This document shows, in pieces, positions 46,390 to 58,448 of a DNA stretch of 64,000 bases (positions within the stretch are counted from its first letter, which is position 1; every line of letters begins with the position of its first letter). Origin of the DNA: Welwitschia mirabilis. Its lineage: Eukaryota; Gnetophyta; Gnetopsida; Welwitschiales. The stretch lies in contig JBOZIK010000001.1 in the NCBI GenBank assembly GCA_051453625.1, positions 14,310,464-14,374,463 on the forward strand, in the 5' to 3' direction. The notes beneath the pieces are model-generated. The model saw nothing but the letters and a program-made list of their open reading frames with translations. It searched no databases and was not told the origin of the DNA. Made by a program: the position numbers and the translations under genes.

Positions 46390-46690
46390 GGGTTTTAAAA
46401 TTTTGCATAAAATCTAGCCTCTTCAAATTAGATCACCAAGAGCCTCAATGTATTTAGCATCTACTAGTACTCCTAAAATGTGAGAATAAATGTTAAATTC
46501 TTAAGATGACTAACACCACTCAGGATTCCTACTAGTGCTAATAACATTCTAGTAAATCTTCCTCTAGCCTTTTGTTCCATTCTTTATCAACCTTTTAGAA
46601 GCTTGAAAAGTTGAATGATGGAGGCAGACTGTTAGTTTTATTTGAGTTTGACAACATAAATCAAGATCAATCCATAAAAATGTGAAAATC
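46390..46690 (-). repeat. Dispersed repeat, copy 2 (matches 28085-28390)
   Basis: See 28085-28390. This copy keeps longer words such as CTAGCCTTTTGTTCCATTCT and AGAAGCTTGAAAAGTTGAAT. The minus strand reads SIIQLFKLLKG near 46610. Confidence 0.55.
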
Positions 46691-48966
46691 AAAACTTGAC
46701 TAATGCTAAAATGGATTTATTTTCTTTAATTAGATGCTAACTATTATATGTTACCACATAAACATGTGATAAGATTGGTTAAAATCCAATCTTATCACCT
46801 AAAATACCAAAAGTAAATTGCTTACATAAAAACTTAAATGTCATTTATCATATAATCAAATAAAGAGATGATTAAGTAATAAAATAACTCAACTAAGCAA
46901 TCTAGTAAATAAATAATTTTGATGATGGTAAAGAAGAGACTCTCCTCTTGGTTAAGAGGATATTCTAAGTTAATTACTTTTATCATGTTCATAGTGTAAT
47001 AATAATCATTAAGTGAGTAATATAGTTTCGACTATTGTTTATTAATCTTTTATTTTTCATTAGATTTTATTTTAAAAAATCTTAAATAAGCTATCAATAT
47101 CTACTTTTTAAATAAAATAAAGATAAACCATCTAAAAACCAACTAATAAAACATGAAAGATATATGATCAATTTTAAAGAAAATTATTTAGTAGTAAATG
47201 ATGTATCTTAATAACAACTTAACTCCGCAAATTTTAGTAGCCTAATAAGAGATAAAGAATTAATTTATTTTAATCTTAAATAATCCCTTATAAAATAGGT
47301 ATAACATATGATAAGCATAATTTCCATTTAATGATTAATATTGTAAANNNNNNNNNNNNNNNNNNNNNNNNNNNNNNNNNNNNNNNNNNNNNNNNNNNNN
47401 NNNNNNNNNNNNNNNNNNNNNNNNNNNNNNNNNNNNNNNNNNNNNNNNNNNNNNNNNNNNNNNNNNNNNNNNNNNNNNNNNNNNNNNNNNNNNNNNNNNN
47501 NNNNNNNNNNNNNNNNNNNNNNTTAAAATTCCAAGAAAATCTAAGTCATGTTTTTTAAAAGTGTAAAAATTATCTAAAGCACAAAGTAATGTAGAATTAT
47601 AAATAGAAGAAAGGGTGTTATTTTGAGTTTTACATGGAAGTACAAGTGGAAGAAATGAGTAAAAAAATTCTTAATATAGTTTGAACCTTCAAGTTTGGTT
47701 GTTTCATTAGATGTGATAAGTCGATTCCCTATTGGATTTTATTGAAGCTCTATGGATTCTTTTTTATTCTATTCCTTACATTATTTCAATTATTGTTTAT
47801 TAAATATCATCATTTTATGAGTTGTTGGATTCATCAAAAATCTCATAAAGAGAAATGTAATTATTATGTCCATCATGTGTTGGAAATTAAAGTTAATANN
47901 NNNNNNNNNNNNNNNNNNNNNNNNNNNNNNNNNNNNNNNNNNNNNNNNNNNNNNNNNNNNNNNNNNNNNNNNNNNNNNNNNNNNNNNNNNNNNNNNNNNN
48001 NNNNNNNNNNNNNNNNNNNNNNNNNNNNNNNNNNNNNNNNNNNNNNNNNNNNNNNNNNNNNNNNNNNNNNNNNNNNNNNNNNNNNNNNNNNNNNNNNNNT
48101 AAAATAAGGTTAGTTGCTATTTTTTATAGTAGGTTCAATGTTTTCCTCATCATTTTGAAGGTGAAAAGAGTATAGATGGTGTATTCTATTAATATCTCCA
48201 CATTCTTGTTAAGTCTATCACTTTAACGTTTACATTAATAAAAAGATTTATATAGGAAATCTATTTATTCTTTGTATTTCTATGTGGAATGAGATTGAGA
48301 TTAATCAAATTGATTATAAAATGCTTCTATAAATGATGGAGAATCCTTATAGTATGGATACTCATCATTATACCTAAATAAAGGTTACAAAGTGAAAGGA
48401 CTTCAATTCCTAGTTCAAACAACATTCTTCAATAGAAATTGTCTTTTTTCTTTTATTTAAAAAAAATAAAAACTTCATCTACTATTCCTTTTAATAAATA
48501 AATGTAGGTAACCAAAGAAGAATGATAAGAATTTATTTTAATGTGGAGTGTAAGAGAAGAAATATAAGGAGAAACACTTTGCGAATTATTTGAAATAAAT
48601 GTAGGAAAAAATGTCTTACTCTGCTCTTGAAGTAAATTTTCATTTTTGATCTCTAGTTATTCTATTAAATTCAATGAAATCTTATTCTATAGTTTATTTA
48701 ATAAAATTATTTTTTTATAGTAATTTACCATCACCAAAAAATCTATGTGGAAACTCCTCATATTCTATGAAGCACAAAGTATAAGTGAAGTTTGTTGCAA
48801 TAAGAGTAATCTCTAATATCATACAAAAAGTAAATCAATAATAAAGATAAAATAAAAATTAATATGTAAGTAAAAGAAAGATATACATAACACTATATAA
48901 GTAGATAATCTTAAAATCATGTTACTCACTTGTGCAGTAAGAATTAGCCTTATAATCTTGAATGCT
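46691..48966 (-). pseudogene. Internal region of element F with gag-region traces
   Basis: A heavily decayed minus-strand interior with N runs at 47348-47522 and 47899-48099. Around 48280-48370 the minus strand gives DSPSFIEAFYNQFD followed by SQSHST, which parallels element B's gag-region ORF (SPHF...SYNHFCQSQPFTMHYY at about 42080-42170). No pol signature is visible. Assigned to F by the primer site on its right. Confidence 0.4.
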
Positions 48967-48987
48967 TTCCCAATGATAACACCAAAA
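48967..48987 (-). promoter_or_regulatory. Decayed primer-binding site, element F
   Basis: Minus strand TTTTGGTGTTATCATTGGGA beside the LTR, at the same place as in B and E but more eroded. Confidence 0.5.
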
Positions 48988-49890
48988 TATTCATCTCTTA
49001 TATGTGCACCAATGAAATATATTTACTTCTCAATTAAACCTATAATATTAGCACATAACACAAGCAAGTATAGGGTGCAATGAAAATGTCATAAACTAGT
49101 AAAATAAATAAAGGAATATTAAAAGATTAACTCATTTGAAAAAGGTTACATCATTGTTATTAGTACCTTAATTACCTAAAGGAATAAATCAATAATAAAA
49201 GTGAATGGAATGTAATAAAACTAAACATGTAATGAAATAGTAATGCAATTTTATAAATGTAATCAATTAATGAATTTACTAACCTATGATTACTCAAGTT
49301 AACTCATATGCTCAATATCAAAATTACATTCAATCTGGAATAGCATGAAATTGATACTAGCATAAAACATAAGGAAGATAACAAGAGAGAATTTAAAGTA
49401 AAATAACATAGTTGATTTTATTACTAATTACACTTTAAATGCATTAACTTACAAACAATAGTTCCTTAATGGAGGACACATAGCCCAACACTAAGGTAAA
49501 CTTCTTTCACAAGTGGATGGATCCCTTGTTTAATCTGCTTAGTATCAAAAGCTATTTTGATGCAAATAAGATGAAGAATTAAAATTCCTAATAGGGTATT
49601 TATAGGTTTGTATTAGTAGTTACAGTTATTACATAGTTGTAACTAAAGAGAAGTGGTTATAATATAAATTTAGTAATAGATTCAATAATTATTTATCTAT
49701 AGACTTGAATTGGTAGTTATAATTATTTCATAATTGTAAATGAAAGGAAATAATTACAATATAAATTTAGTAATATATTAAATGCTTCTTCATTAGTTAC
49801 AGAACATTGTCCACATAGCTTCATCTAGATAAGATAGAAAATGAAATATATAATTATCCATATCTAATAGTCCACTAATATCCTACTACA
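48988..49890 (-). repeat. LTR of element F
   Basis: About 903 bases with a TATA box on the minus strand at 49605-49596 and the same internal order as the A/B LTRs (a CCCAACACTAAGGTAAAC word before the TATA region; ACACCAAGGAAACACC in B). The right end is CTACTACA. A purine-rich AAGAGGTCGA on the minus strand follows at 49900-49891, so this LTR may also be the 3' LTR of another element to its right. Confidence 0.6.
49596..49605 (-). promoter_or_regulatory. LTR TATA box
   Basis: CTATAAATAC on the minus strand, as in the A and B LTRs. Confidence 0.55.
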
Positions 49891-50629
49891 TCGACCTCTT
49901 CAAATCTAGTCAAAATATCTTCATCTTCTACATTTCTCTAAATGACTAGGGGATGAACAAAGCTTTAAAATTTATTGCTTGACACTGAAATAGCCCTGAT
50001 TTAGTCATCAGATTGAATTGTAGATCCAAAGCATTAAGAACATCTATAAGGCATTCAAAATGATTATGTCACCTTCAATAATGGATATAAAGGTTTGTAC
50101 TTGAGAGATCTTATGTTCTTAAACCTTATCATTATCTTATCAATTATTTTTTAAAGATATTCTAATGGAGTCATGATTGACAATGCTTAGCAAACATCTA
50201 AAAAAAATAAAGAATTATGGAAAACTATGTCCTTTCATTTATCATTGATAGCAAAGTAACATTTGCTATTGTTTCACTAAAAATATACCTCATATACTTT
50301 ACATATTAATTATGGCTGATTTGGCCTTGCAACAATCTAGTATAGGTTATCATGATTCTATTTTTAGGTTAACAAAAGGCTTTTACATGCAAAATTTAAC
50401 ATTCCAAGTAAGAATATTAGATCAATTTCTTAAAATGATATTAAACTCATTGCTTTATCATAAATTGATGTCTTTTACCTTCTCTATTGTATTCCATGTA
50501 ATTATGAATTTCATCATAACATAATTAGGTTTATTTCTATCTTCTGAAGAACATTACAAAAATTGAAAAAATTCTAGTAATAATTCTAGCACTACCATCC
50601 AAGTCCACTAACACTGTTAGTCATTTAAG
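49891..50629. other. AT-rich, no gene recognised
   Basis: The plus-strand 70-codon open stretch at 50312-50524 has no recognisable content or start context. The region probably belongs to the 3' end of a minus-strand element interrupted by solo LTR H. Confidence 0.4.
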
Positions 50630-51011
50630 ATAGACTCACTTCAAACTCATGTTCCTACATCCTTTTGGGAATTTCATCAAATTACGCCTACTTGTTAAGT
50701 TAGAAGTTAATCCAGGATAAACCTTCAAACTCAACAAAACATTTTGAAAGTATAAAATAATAACAAGGATGATTCTGTGCAAAATAAAAGATATGACATC
50801 TATTAGCATCTTCATCATTAATCAAAGGATATGTTATGGTCTTTCTTGCATTAGAAGATAAAGAATCCTCCTTTAATCCTACATACCAAATAATTATAAC
50901 TTCCTCCTTAGTTTACTATTCCAATGTATCTCCATTATGTAACAACCCATCAACTACATCATGATAAAATTCTCCAAGCCTTCCCTCATCTATAAAAGGG
51001 CCTTTAGCCAT
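50630..51011 (-). pseudogene. Unassigned ORF remnant
   Basis: From an ATG at 51011 the minus strand stays in one frame for about 127 codons, with stops only where Gln, Trp or Arg could have been. It starts MAKGPFIDEGRLGEFYHDVV, then has KEEVIIIWYVGLKEDSL, DEDANRCHIFYFAQNHPCYY and FEGLSWINF, ending EHEFEVS. Composition is that of a real soluble protein (acidic, with Trp, Cys and His). I do not recognise the family. By position, between a possible PPT (49900) and the H insertion, it could be an accessory gene of a gypsy element. Confidence 0.45.
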
Positions 51012-51171
51012 TATTGGAATGGATCTTTTAGTTGGTAAAACGTGGTGGGAAGACTTAGAGCATTAGGACATCATGACATTTTAAGAATCTTCTTTAGGGA
51101 TGAAATGCTAGTTGAGGAGTCCACTCACTTCACCTCCCTTCATTGATGTAATGTAGCTTTCAAGCTTTAAT
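51012..51171. other. Flank of solo LTR H
   Basis: Short unassigned stretch between the ORF remnant and the H target duplication. Confidence 0.4.
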
Positions 51172-53179
51172 ATAAGTGTTGATGGCCTAAATTGCACTTT
51201 AAAAGTAATCAATTCTTGAAACAAGGAAATTGCAACTAGGCTTAGTATAGGGTGAATTAACCAACGAGTGTCGTAATCTGGAGAGTGTAAGGCAACAATC
51301 TAATTAAGCACATAAATAAGAAAGATTATACTTTTGATTCCAATCCAATGTTTAATCAATTTTGTATTTTTGTAATGCAAAAAGGAAAATTGACAATGCA
51401 ACTATTCTAATATGCAATGCCAATTATGAAAGAGAGATGAGATGCAAGCCTATGATAACCAAAATTATGAGTTATTATTATCCAACTTAGCCCTTATGAC
51501 CTATGTCTAATTTAGTATTAATCTAAGAAAATAGCATTAATTGAATTTTAATACAAACCATAAGAGAAATCATAAGATTTAAAGAAGAAAGACATTTTCT
51601 TAAATGAATTAAATGTCTTATAATTCNNNNNNNNNNNNNNNNNNNNNNNNNNNNNNNNNNNNNNNNNNNNNNNNNNNNNNNNNNNNNNNNNNNNNNNNNN
51701 NNNNNNNNNNNNNNNNNNNNNNNNNNNNNNNNNNNNNNNNNNNNNNNNNNNNNNNNNNNNNNNNNNNNNNNNNNNNNNNNNNNNNNNNNNNNNNNNNNNN
51801 NNNNNNNNNNNNNNNNNNNNNNNNNNNNNNNNNNNNNNNNNNNNNNNNNNNNNNNNNNNNNNNNNNNNNNNNNNNNNNNNNNNNNNNNNNNNNNNNNNNN
51901 NNNNNNNNNNNNNNNNNNNNNNNNNNNNNNNNNNNNNNNNNNNNNNNNNNNNNNNNNNNNNNNNNNNNNNNNNNNNNNNNNNNNNNNNNNNNNNNNNNNN
52001 NNNNNNNNNNNNNNNNNNNNNNNNNNNNNNNNNNNNNNNNNNNNNNNNNNNNNNNNNNNNNNNNNNNNNNNNNNNNNNNNNNNNNNNNNNNNNNNNNNNN
52101 NNNNNNNNNNNNNNNNNNNNNNNNNNNNNNNNNNNNNNNNNNNNNNNNNNNNNNNNNNNNNNNNNNNNNNNNNNNNNNNNNNNNNNNNNNNNNNNNNNNN
52201 NNNNNNNNNNNNNNNNNNNNNNNNNNNNNNNNNNNNNNNNNNNNNNNNNNNNNNNNNNNNNNNNNNNNNNNNNNNNNNNNNNNNNNNNNNNNNNNNNNNN
52301 NNNNNNNNNNNNNNNNNNNNNNNNNNNNNNNNNNNNNNNNNNNNNNNNNNNNNNNNNNNNNNNNNNNNNNNNNNNNNNNNNNNNNNNNNNNNNNNNNNNN
52401 NNNNNNNNNNNGAATGGAATGTCTTACAATACTTCAACAAGGTAGTGACTCCTCAATTTTAGAAGTAAAGACTCATCATCAAGAACGAACTCTCTTATGC
52501 TAAAATGGACTCTTGGCTCCTTGGATGCCTTTATCACCAATCCTCCAATGCCAAAAAAATGGCTAAATGATGCCAAATAGGGGTTTTTATAGCTTTCTTA
52601 AGGTGGTTATGAGTCAAGGAGGTTGATATAGGTAAAGAGATATCATTAGGCGTAAACTAGACCTTAATTTACTTAGTTAAGAAGAAGTTATGGCATTGTC
52701 ATGTTACTGTTGTCATGGGAATGACATGTGACATGATACGCTTTCATCATCTAATCACAGACTACCATGTTAAAAACTTGTTGAAATTCAAATTTGAAAA
52801 TTAATGGCTATGTCATATCCTGTGTTATGGGGATGACATTCTCATAACAACCACATTAGCAAGCCACGTCAGCCTCACTGAGTCAGCCTCCATAAGCATT
52901 CTTTGAATGCCTTCATCTTCTTGGTCATGTCCTATGTTATGGGGATGACATAGGGGACGATAGTCATTTTATTAGTGTTTTCCTCCACTTTTTGCTCTAC
53001 TTTTTCCTTGGTTGAATTCTTGTCTTTCTAGATGAAAATATGGCCTTTAAAGTCATAATTAGATTGTTAGATCAGTTCACGACAAAATGCTCGAAAATAA
53101 CTGAATTGAGTTCCTGTTCCCTGCAAAACATCACTAATTACACTATTAAAACATGACAATTTGGGATCACAACAACAAG
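51172..53179 (-). repeat. Solo LTR H with target-site duplication
   Basis: The LTR spans 51177-53174, from TGTTGATGGCCTAAATTG (compare TGTTGTGGTCTAAATTT in B) to GGGATCACAACA. The five bases outside are ATAAG (51172-51176) and ACAAG (53175-53179), identical but for one C/T. No primer site or PPT adjoins it. The order of internal landmarks follows the A/B LTRs, and a TATA-like CTATAAAAA lies on the minus strand at 52592-52584. The N run 51627-52411 makes the length (about 2.0 kb) approximate. It holds three GATGAC-type inverted words near 52710, 52815 and 52930. Confidence 0.75.
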
Positions 53180-53994
53180 ACTAATTGTTCATTCTTTCAT
53201 AGATTGACCTAGTATTAGTAAACTTTATGTAAGATTAGTTCTTGTTTATTTAATCAGTTGTTAATTCTTTTATTATTAATGCACATTAATCTAGTATTAG
53301 AAATATTTAGGTGAAACTATTTCATTATCAATTTCTTTTATTAATAAGTAAGTTTTTTAAGGTTACTTTTATGATTTTTAATCACTATTATTTGATGAAT
53401 TATGTGCACAAATGGTTCATACTTTCTACGCTTATAAAGGACTTTGAAGTGTTAGAGGAATTAAGTATCTCATCAACACTTATGTTACCATGGTCAAGTC
53501 TTAACAACTTGATGATTATAGTTTATGTTTCAAGAATACAGGAGTAATTGTAGTAAAGATAAAGCATTGGATAAATCACATTAGATCTTTGAAGCACATC
53601 CATTTCCTTATGTTGTCAACCAAAGATCACTTTAAAGTATCAACTTTTGGTTTTCATTTTATTTGAGTTTTATTATAAGTTAAGTTTTTTATATCACTTT
53701 TAATAAGATTACTGCATATATACCCTATGAAAGAATGATACTAGATTCTTATCTAGTTTAAATAAATTTACTATACTAACACAAATAAGATTTTTGTGTT
53801 GTTGTTAGGGATATTAACACAGTCGCTTTTTAAGAATGCATGTTTTTTCTTCTTATAATTTTTAGTTAGGTTTTATTTTTCTAGTGGTGGGTGTTAGTCC
53901 TCTTTCTAATGATAACTAGAGTAGTCTTTTTATTTTTATTTTGTGTGTTTATTTCTTTCTTTCTAGTGATTGATACTGGTCCTATAGATGATTG
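53180..53994. other. AT-rich, no gene recognised
   Basis: An open plus-strand stretch at 53311-53547 (78 codons, hydrophobic) has no recognisable family. T-rich runs lie near 53830-53980. The right end is an abrupt junction with a truncated copia LTR. Confidence 0.4.
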
Positions 53995-55019
53995 TAGACT
54001 TTTCAAGCTTAGTCTTAACCTTTTACAAAATAAGGTAGTGATGTAATGATGATTTTAGAGCATAGATATCACTTATTCTTGATTTAGTAAATTTAATGGA
54101 TCTCTTCTCCTATAGATGTAAAACAATTGAAGCTCTTGATCTGAACTTGAAGGTAGAAATGATGCCAATAGAAGATCTTCTTTAATTAGAAATACAAATG
54201 CTAAGATACAATAGTGAAAGTTACCCACTTATAATGCTTGATCCTTCAGATCTAAGAGATTCACCCAAATGAAGATAGTTCCAAAAGATTCTTTGGTTAT
54301 TTATATCTTAACTATTTATGTTAGAAGTCTTTTAGGATTTATTGCATTTGAAATGCACTTTCAATGGCTATAAATGGCTAGAAAACGGCTACCTAATGGA
54401 TACATAACATTTAGAAAATTTTACTTCTGTTCTGTCCAATCGACTCCATAAAAATCTAGTCGAGTTCGTTCGCTACATTATCTAGTCAACCACTTCTCCT
54501 AATAAAATTCATTTTAGTTTCCAGTATTGATTCTAACCAACCCCTTTAAGTGTCCAGTCAACCCCATGATGATCAGCTTAGGCATACCAACTATATAGTG
54601 GTTAGGTCTGGTTGACCTTATCTTAAGTCCAGTTGACCCCTTGTCATTTAGTCTAGGAATATTGTTTTTCAGGTCCTCAAATGTGGTTGACCCCATAAAG
54701 GTTCAATTGACTCCTTTCCATTCAGTTCAGGGACACTGGTTCCTGAGGTTATAGGTCCTGCCATCTCCATCAAAAATCTGGTTAACCCCTCTGAATGCAG
54801 TTCATTTTCTATCTGCTTTAGGTGTGGTCGACCCCTTAAAAATCTAGTTAACTCCATCAAGAGGGTAAAAGAACTGATAGGTTTTTAGTTCTCAAAAGTT
54901 AATAATTTTAGTTCTATCTTTTAACTTGTAAGTAATTTAACATCTTCTACATAAGATACATAAAATTTACTATATAGAAAACATTAGTTTGACATAAATT
55001 GGTAAAACATAATTTAACA
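53995..55019 (-). repeat. Truncated 3' LTR of copia element
   Basis: Direct repeat of 60360-61431 (shared words GATGCCAATAG(A/T)AGATCTTCTT, ATGCTTGATCCTTCAGA, and the GTTGACCCC series). About 380 bases present at the left side of the other copy, including the TGTCAAGATTAAAAACCCAA start, are missing here. The minus-strand LTR start TGTTAAATTATG at 55019 follows a PPT. Confidence 0.75.
54430..54860 (-). repeat. GGTCGACC-type motif array in copia LTR
   Basis: Nine or more words of the form (T/C)(G/A)GT(T/C)GACC(C/T)C or AGTCAACCCC, at 25-60 base intervals, many once palindromic GGTCGACC. The array is conserved in the sister LTR (60740-61280). Confidence 0.7.
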
Positions 55020-55020
55020 A

Positions 55021-55036
55021 TATCCCCCTTTGACAT
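55021..55036 (-). promoter_or_regulatory. Polypurine tract of copia element
   Basis: Minus strand TGTCAAAGGGGGATA before the LTR, the usual copia PPT form. A second near-identical GTCATTGATGTCAAAAGGGG lies upstream on the same strand at 55480-55458. Confidence 0.7.
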
Positions 55037-55764
55037 TGATGGTAAACAATACTTAGTTGTGAAAAATAAGAACTTTTAGAAAAGCTCCACATTATAAAAT
55101 GCCTATTTGCAAAATAATATTCCTTTTAAAATAGGTTAAGATATTTTGAACAATTAAATTTTATGCTTTAAATGAAATAATTTAATATGCATATTTGAAA
55201 GTTTAAAGAGCACAACCTTATAATGAGTATATTTGAAAGTTTAAAAAGCACAAATTTATTTCCAATGTTAGAAGATTTTAAACTTTTTAAGTTAAGCATA
55301 TATGATACCAAAAGAAAAACATATTTAGCATATAAAATTTAGAAAGGCACAAATATATTTAAGATACCAAATGAAACATAATTTTGTGCAAAATAGATAA
55401 GTGCATTTCATTAGACATAAGTAAATATTACAAATATTTAACAAATAAACAACTAATTATCCCCCTTTTGACATCAATGACAAAGAAGATAAGAAATGTT
55501 TATTGAGAAAATAATATTAGATAACAAAATTTATGTTTTATACTTTTGTTGGGATAGCTATAGAACCTATAGTATTTGGGCAACCAAGTTTTAAACTAGT
55601 TGACGGACCTCTTTTTATCGATCAAATAAAGGATTCAGTCGATCATCCTACAATCAACTATAGAATAACAAGAGAACCCCTAGTTCATTTTTAAGACAAA
55701 GAAAAGTATCAAAATTTAGGGTTTAGTAAAAATATCTACTAATTATTGGTCTGAAGTTATAAAA

Positions 55765-56310
55765 TTCATAGAGATGTGTCCTTTTTTTAACTTCGTCTCA
55801 TAGGAAATGATGTCTTAGCTCAATACGCTTCGTTCTTGAGTGTTGAACTGGATTTTTCGATATATTAATAGCACTTTTATTATCATAGCAAATAGGAACT
55901 TTCTTAAAATTAACACCAAAATCTTTTAACATTTCTTTCATCCATAAAAGGTGACTACAACAACTACCTGCTACAATATATTTGGCTTTTGTAATAGAGA
56001 GAGAAATAGATTTTTATTTCTTGCTTAACCATCTTATTAGATATAAACCTAGAAGAAAGCAATTTTCACTTGTGTGTTTTCTATCATCTTTGCATCCAGC
56101 CTACTCTGCATTACTAAAACCTACAAGTTCGAAAGATATCTTAGTGGAATACCATAAGTCATAATCACATTTATCCTTTACATACCTCATTATACTTTTT
56201 ACTGCTTGAGGATGTGATTCTTTTAGTTTGGATTGATATCTTGCACATACTCCAATACCAAACATGATATCTGGTCTATTTGCAAACAAATATAATAAAA
56301 TACCAATCAT
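55765..56310 (-). pseudogene. Copia RNase H
   Basis: Minus strand. 56310-56101 is open: MIGILLYLFANRPDIMFGIG, then ARYQSKLKESHPQAVKSIMR and YDLWYSTKISFELVGFS, all diagnostic of the RT/RNase H junction of copia elements. Downstream, CYDNKSAINISKN-like text (about 55890-55850) keeps the active-site Asp. The end word NELGVLL appears near 55660. Damage between 56100 and 55900 breaks the frame. Confidence 0.8.
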
Positions 56311-57100
56311 ACTTCTTTAAAGTTTTTGATCTACTGATCCATCATTTTCATCCAAACTTACTTTACATGATGTAAACATAGGAGTGTCAGTTGGTTTTGC
56401 ATTTTCTAAACCAAATCATTTGATTAAATTTCTTACATATTTGGATTGAGAAATAAATATTTCATTTTTAGTTTACTTGATCTAAAGTCCAAGAAACATC
56501 TTAAGTTCACCAAGCATACTCATTTCAAATTGTTTTATCATTATATTTGCAAATTCATTTAATAGCTTTTCATTTGAGATGCCAAAGATAATATCATCTA
56601 CATAAATCTATATAATAATGAAATCCTTTTCATATTCTTTACAAATAAGGTTTTATCTACAGTTCCTCAAATATATCCATTTTCGTTTAAAAATGTAGCT
56701 ATCTTTTCATACCAAGCTCTTGATGCTTATTTTAATCCATATAATGCTTTCTTAAGTCTATATACATACTCAGTTTTATGAGGATCAATAGAACTTTGTG
56801 GTCATTTTACATAGACTTCTTCAATTAACATATCATTTAGAAAACACTTTTTATATCCATTTGATATAGTTTGAATTTCTTAAAAGCTGCAAAGGACAAA
56901 AAAATTTTAATGCTATCCAACCTTGCAACTAAAGTAAAAGTATATCCTATATTAATGCCTTCTATTTGATTATAGATTTGAGCTACTAATCTTACTTTGC
57001 TTTTAATGATATTATTTTCTTCATTGCATTTGTTTTTAAAAATCCATTTAGTTCTAATGACATTCTTATCTTTTGGCCTTTCTACTAGCATTTAAACATC
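56311..57100 (-). pseudogene. Copia reverse transcriptase
   Basis: Minus strand. 57091-56837 is open and reads LVERPKDKNVIRTKWIFKNK, then KSKVRLVAQIYNQIEGINIG, SIKIFLSFAAFKKFKLYQMD and IKSVF. This is the standard copia RT entry with the first catalytic Asp (QMDIKS) intact. The YVDD box is intact at 56607-56581 (IYVDDIIFG). Stops occur between. The retained catalytic residues make this the least damaged RT in the window. Confidence 0.85.
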
Positions 57101-57115
57101 ATTTCTTTTAAATTA

Positions 57116-58448
57116 TTATAGATCATCTTGCATTGCCATCATCCATACCTCATGAATTTCTGCTTCTTCAAATTTCTTGGGTTCTATCTTTGAGACATAA
57201 CAAACGTGAGTATACAAATTTTTCATAACACCTTTTGTCTTTATTTTTGAATTAACTTCTTTAATAATGTATTCTAAAGAATGATCTTTAAGAACTTTGG
57301 GCTTTTTTAGTGTGCCTTCTTTTATTGGAACTTCATTTCTTTTGGTAGAACCTTCATTGGCTGTGGGAATACTTGTGGTTATGGTTTTCTCCTCATCTGT
57401 GCAGTTTGATCTTGTGTCAATCTCCTCAATTTTCGTGTTTATTAACCCTTTTATCATTAAGCTTCTTTTATTAAAAACACAATAGGCTCTACTTTTAGTT
57501 GAGTAATCCAAGAAGATAGCTTCATTTGCCTTCTCGAATTTTCTCAATTGTTCTCTATATTTTAGCATATAGCATTTACTACTGAAGACTTTAAAGTATG
57601 ACACATTTGGTTATCTTCCTTTCCATAACTCATAAGGTGTTTTATTAATACTAGGCTTAAGATATACTCTATTAATAATGTATCATGTTGTGCTAACCAA
57701 CTTAGCTCAAAAGGATTTAGGAACTTCAGTATCATTTAGCATAGTTCGAGCCATTTCTTAAAGAACTCTATTTTTTTTTTAGCTATACCATTTTGTTATA
57801 GTGTTTTTGGGGTTGAAAACTGATGATCAATTCCATTTTCAATGCAATATTTTTTAAAGAAATGATTTTCAAATTCACCATCATGATTACTTCTTATTTT
57901 TTTTATAGTATACTCCTTTTTCGTTTTGAATCTTATTGCAAATTTCAATCCAATGTTTATAATCTTTAGGTTTCTTTGACAAAAAGGCTACCCAAGTATA
58001 TTTAGAGAAATCATTAACTATAGTAATAAAATAATGTTTTCCATGTATACTTTAAGTTTGAGAAGGACCTACTAGATCCATATGAATAAGCTTTAAAGGC
58101 ATAGATGTGGACGCTTGGATTTTGTTTTTATCAGAGGTCCTAATTTGTTTTTCTTTTGGCAAGCATCACATAAGCCTCATTTTTCTATATTTATCTTAGG
58201 AATTCCTTTCACAATGTTTTTATAAATAATAATTTTTAACTGATCATAATTAACATGACCTAATCATTTATGCCATAGCTCTTCTTAAGGAACATTAAAA
58301 ATAACCTGAAGAAAATGATTTATCTATGCTATAAACATTGTCTATTCTACTTGCTCTAAGAATTACATCATTTGATTTTTAATAAAAAGTTTCACATTTT
58401 GATTTATCAAAAACTACCTTGTGATCTTTGCCATAAATTTGGCTAATG
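57116..58448 (-). pseudogene. Copia integrase and linker
   Basis: Minus strand. The catalytic part has PLKLIHMDLVGPSQT (about 58105-58060; first Asp kept), FITIVNDFSKYTWVAFLSKK (about 58030-57970) and a damaged GEFEN-type region near 57875. Then come the 'NG..ERKNR' and 'INRV' regions in broken form (57840-57620). The open stretch 57604-57116 (162 codons) is the C-terminal domain and linker: MSYFKVFSSKCYMLKYREQL, IFLDYSTKSRAYCVFNKRSL, a Thr/Lys/Glu-rich stretch, and ending IHEVWMMAMQDDL before RT. The zinc-binding N-terminal part is in the N run 58449-59015. Confidence 0.8.

Noticed and set aside
57297-57485. Plus-strand ORF within the copia integrase linker
   Set aside because: Antisense of the 162-codon minus-strand linker, which has clear copia similarity.
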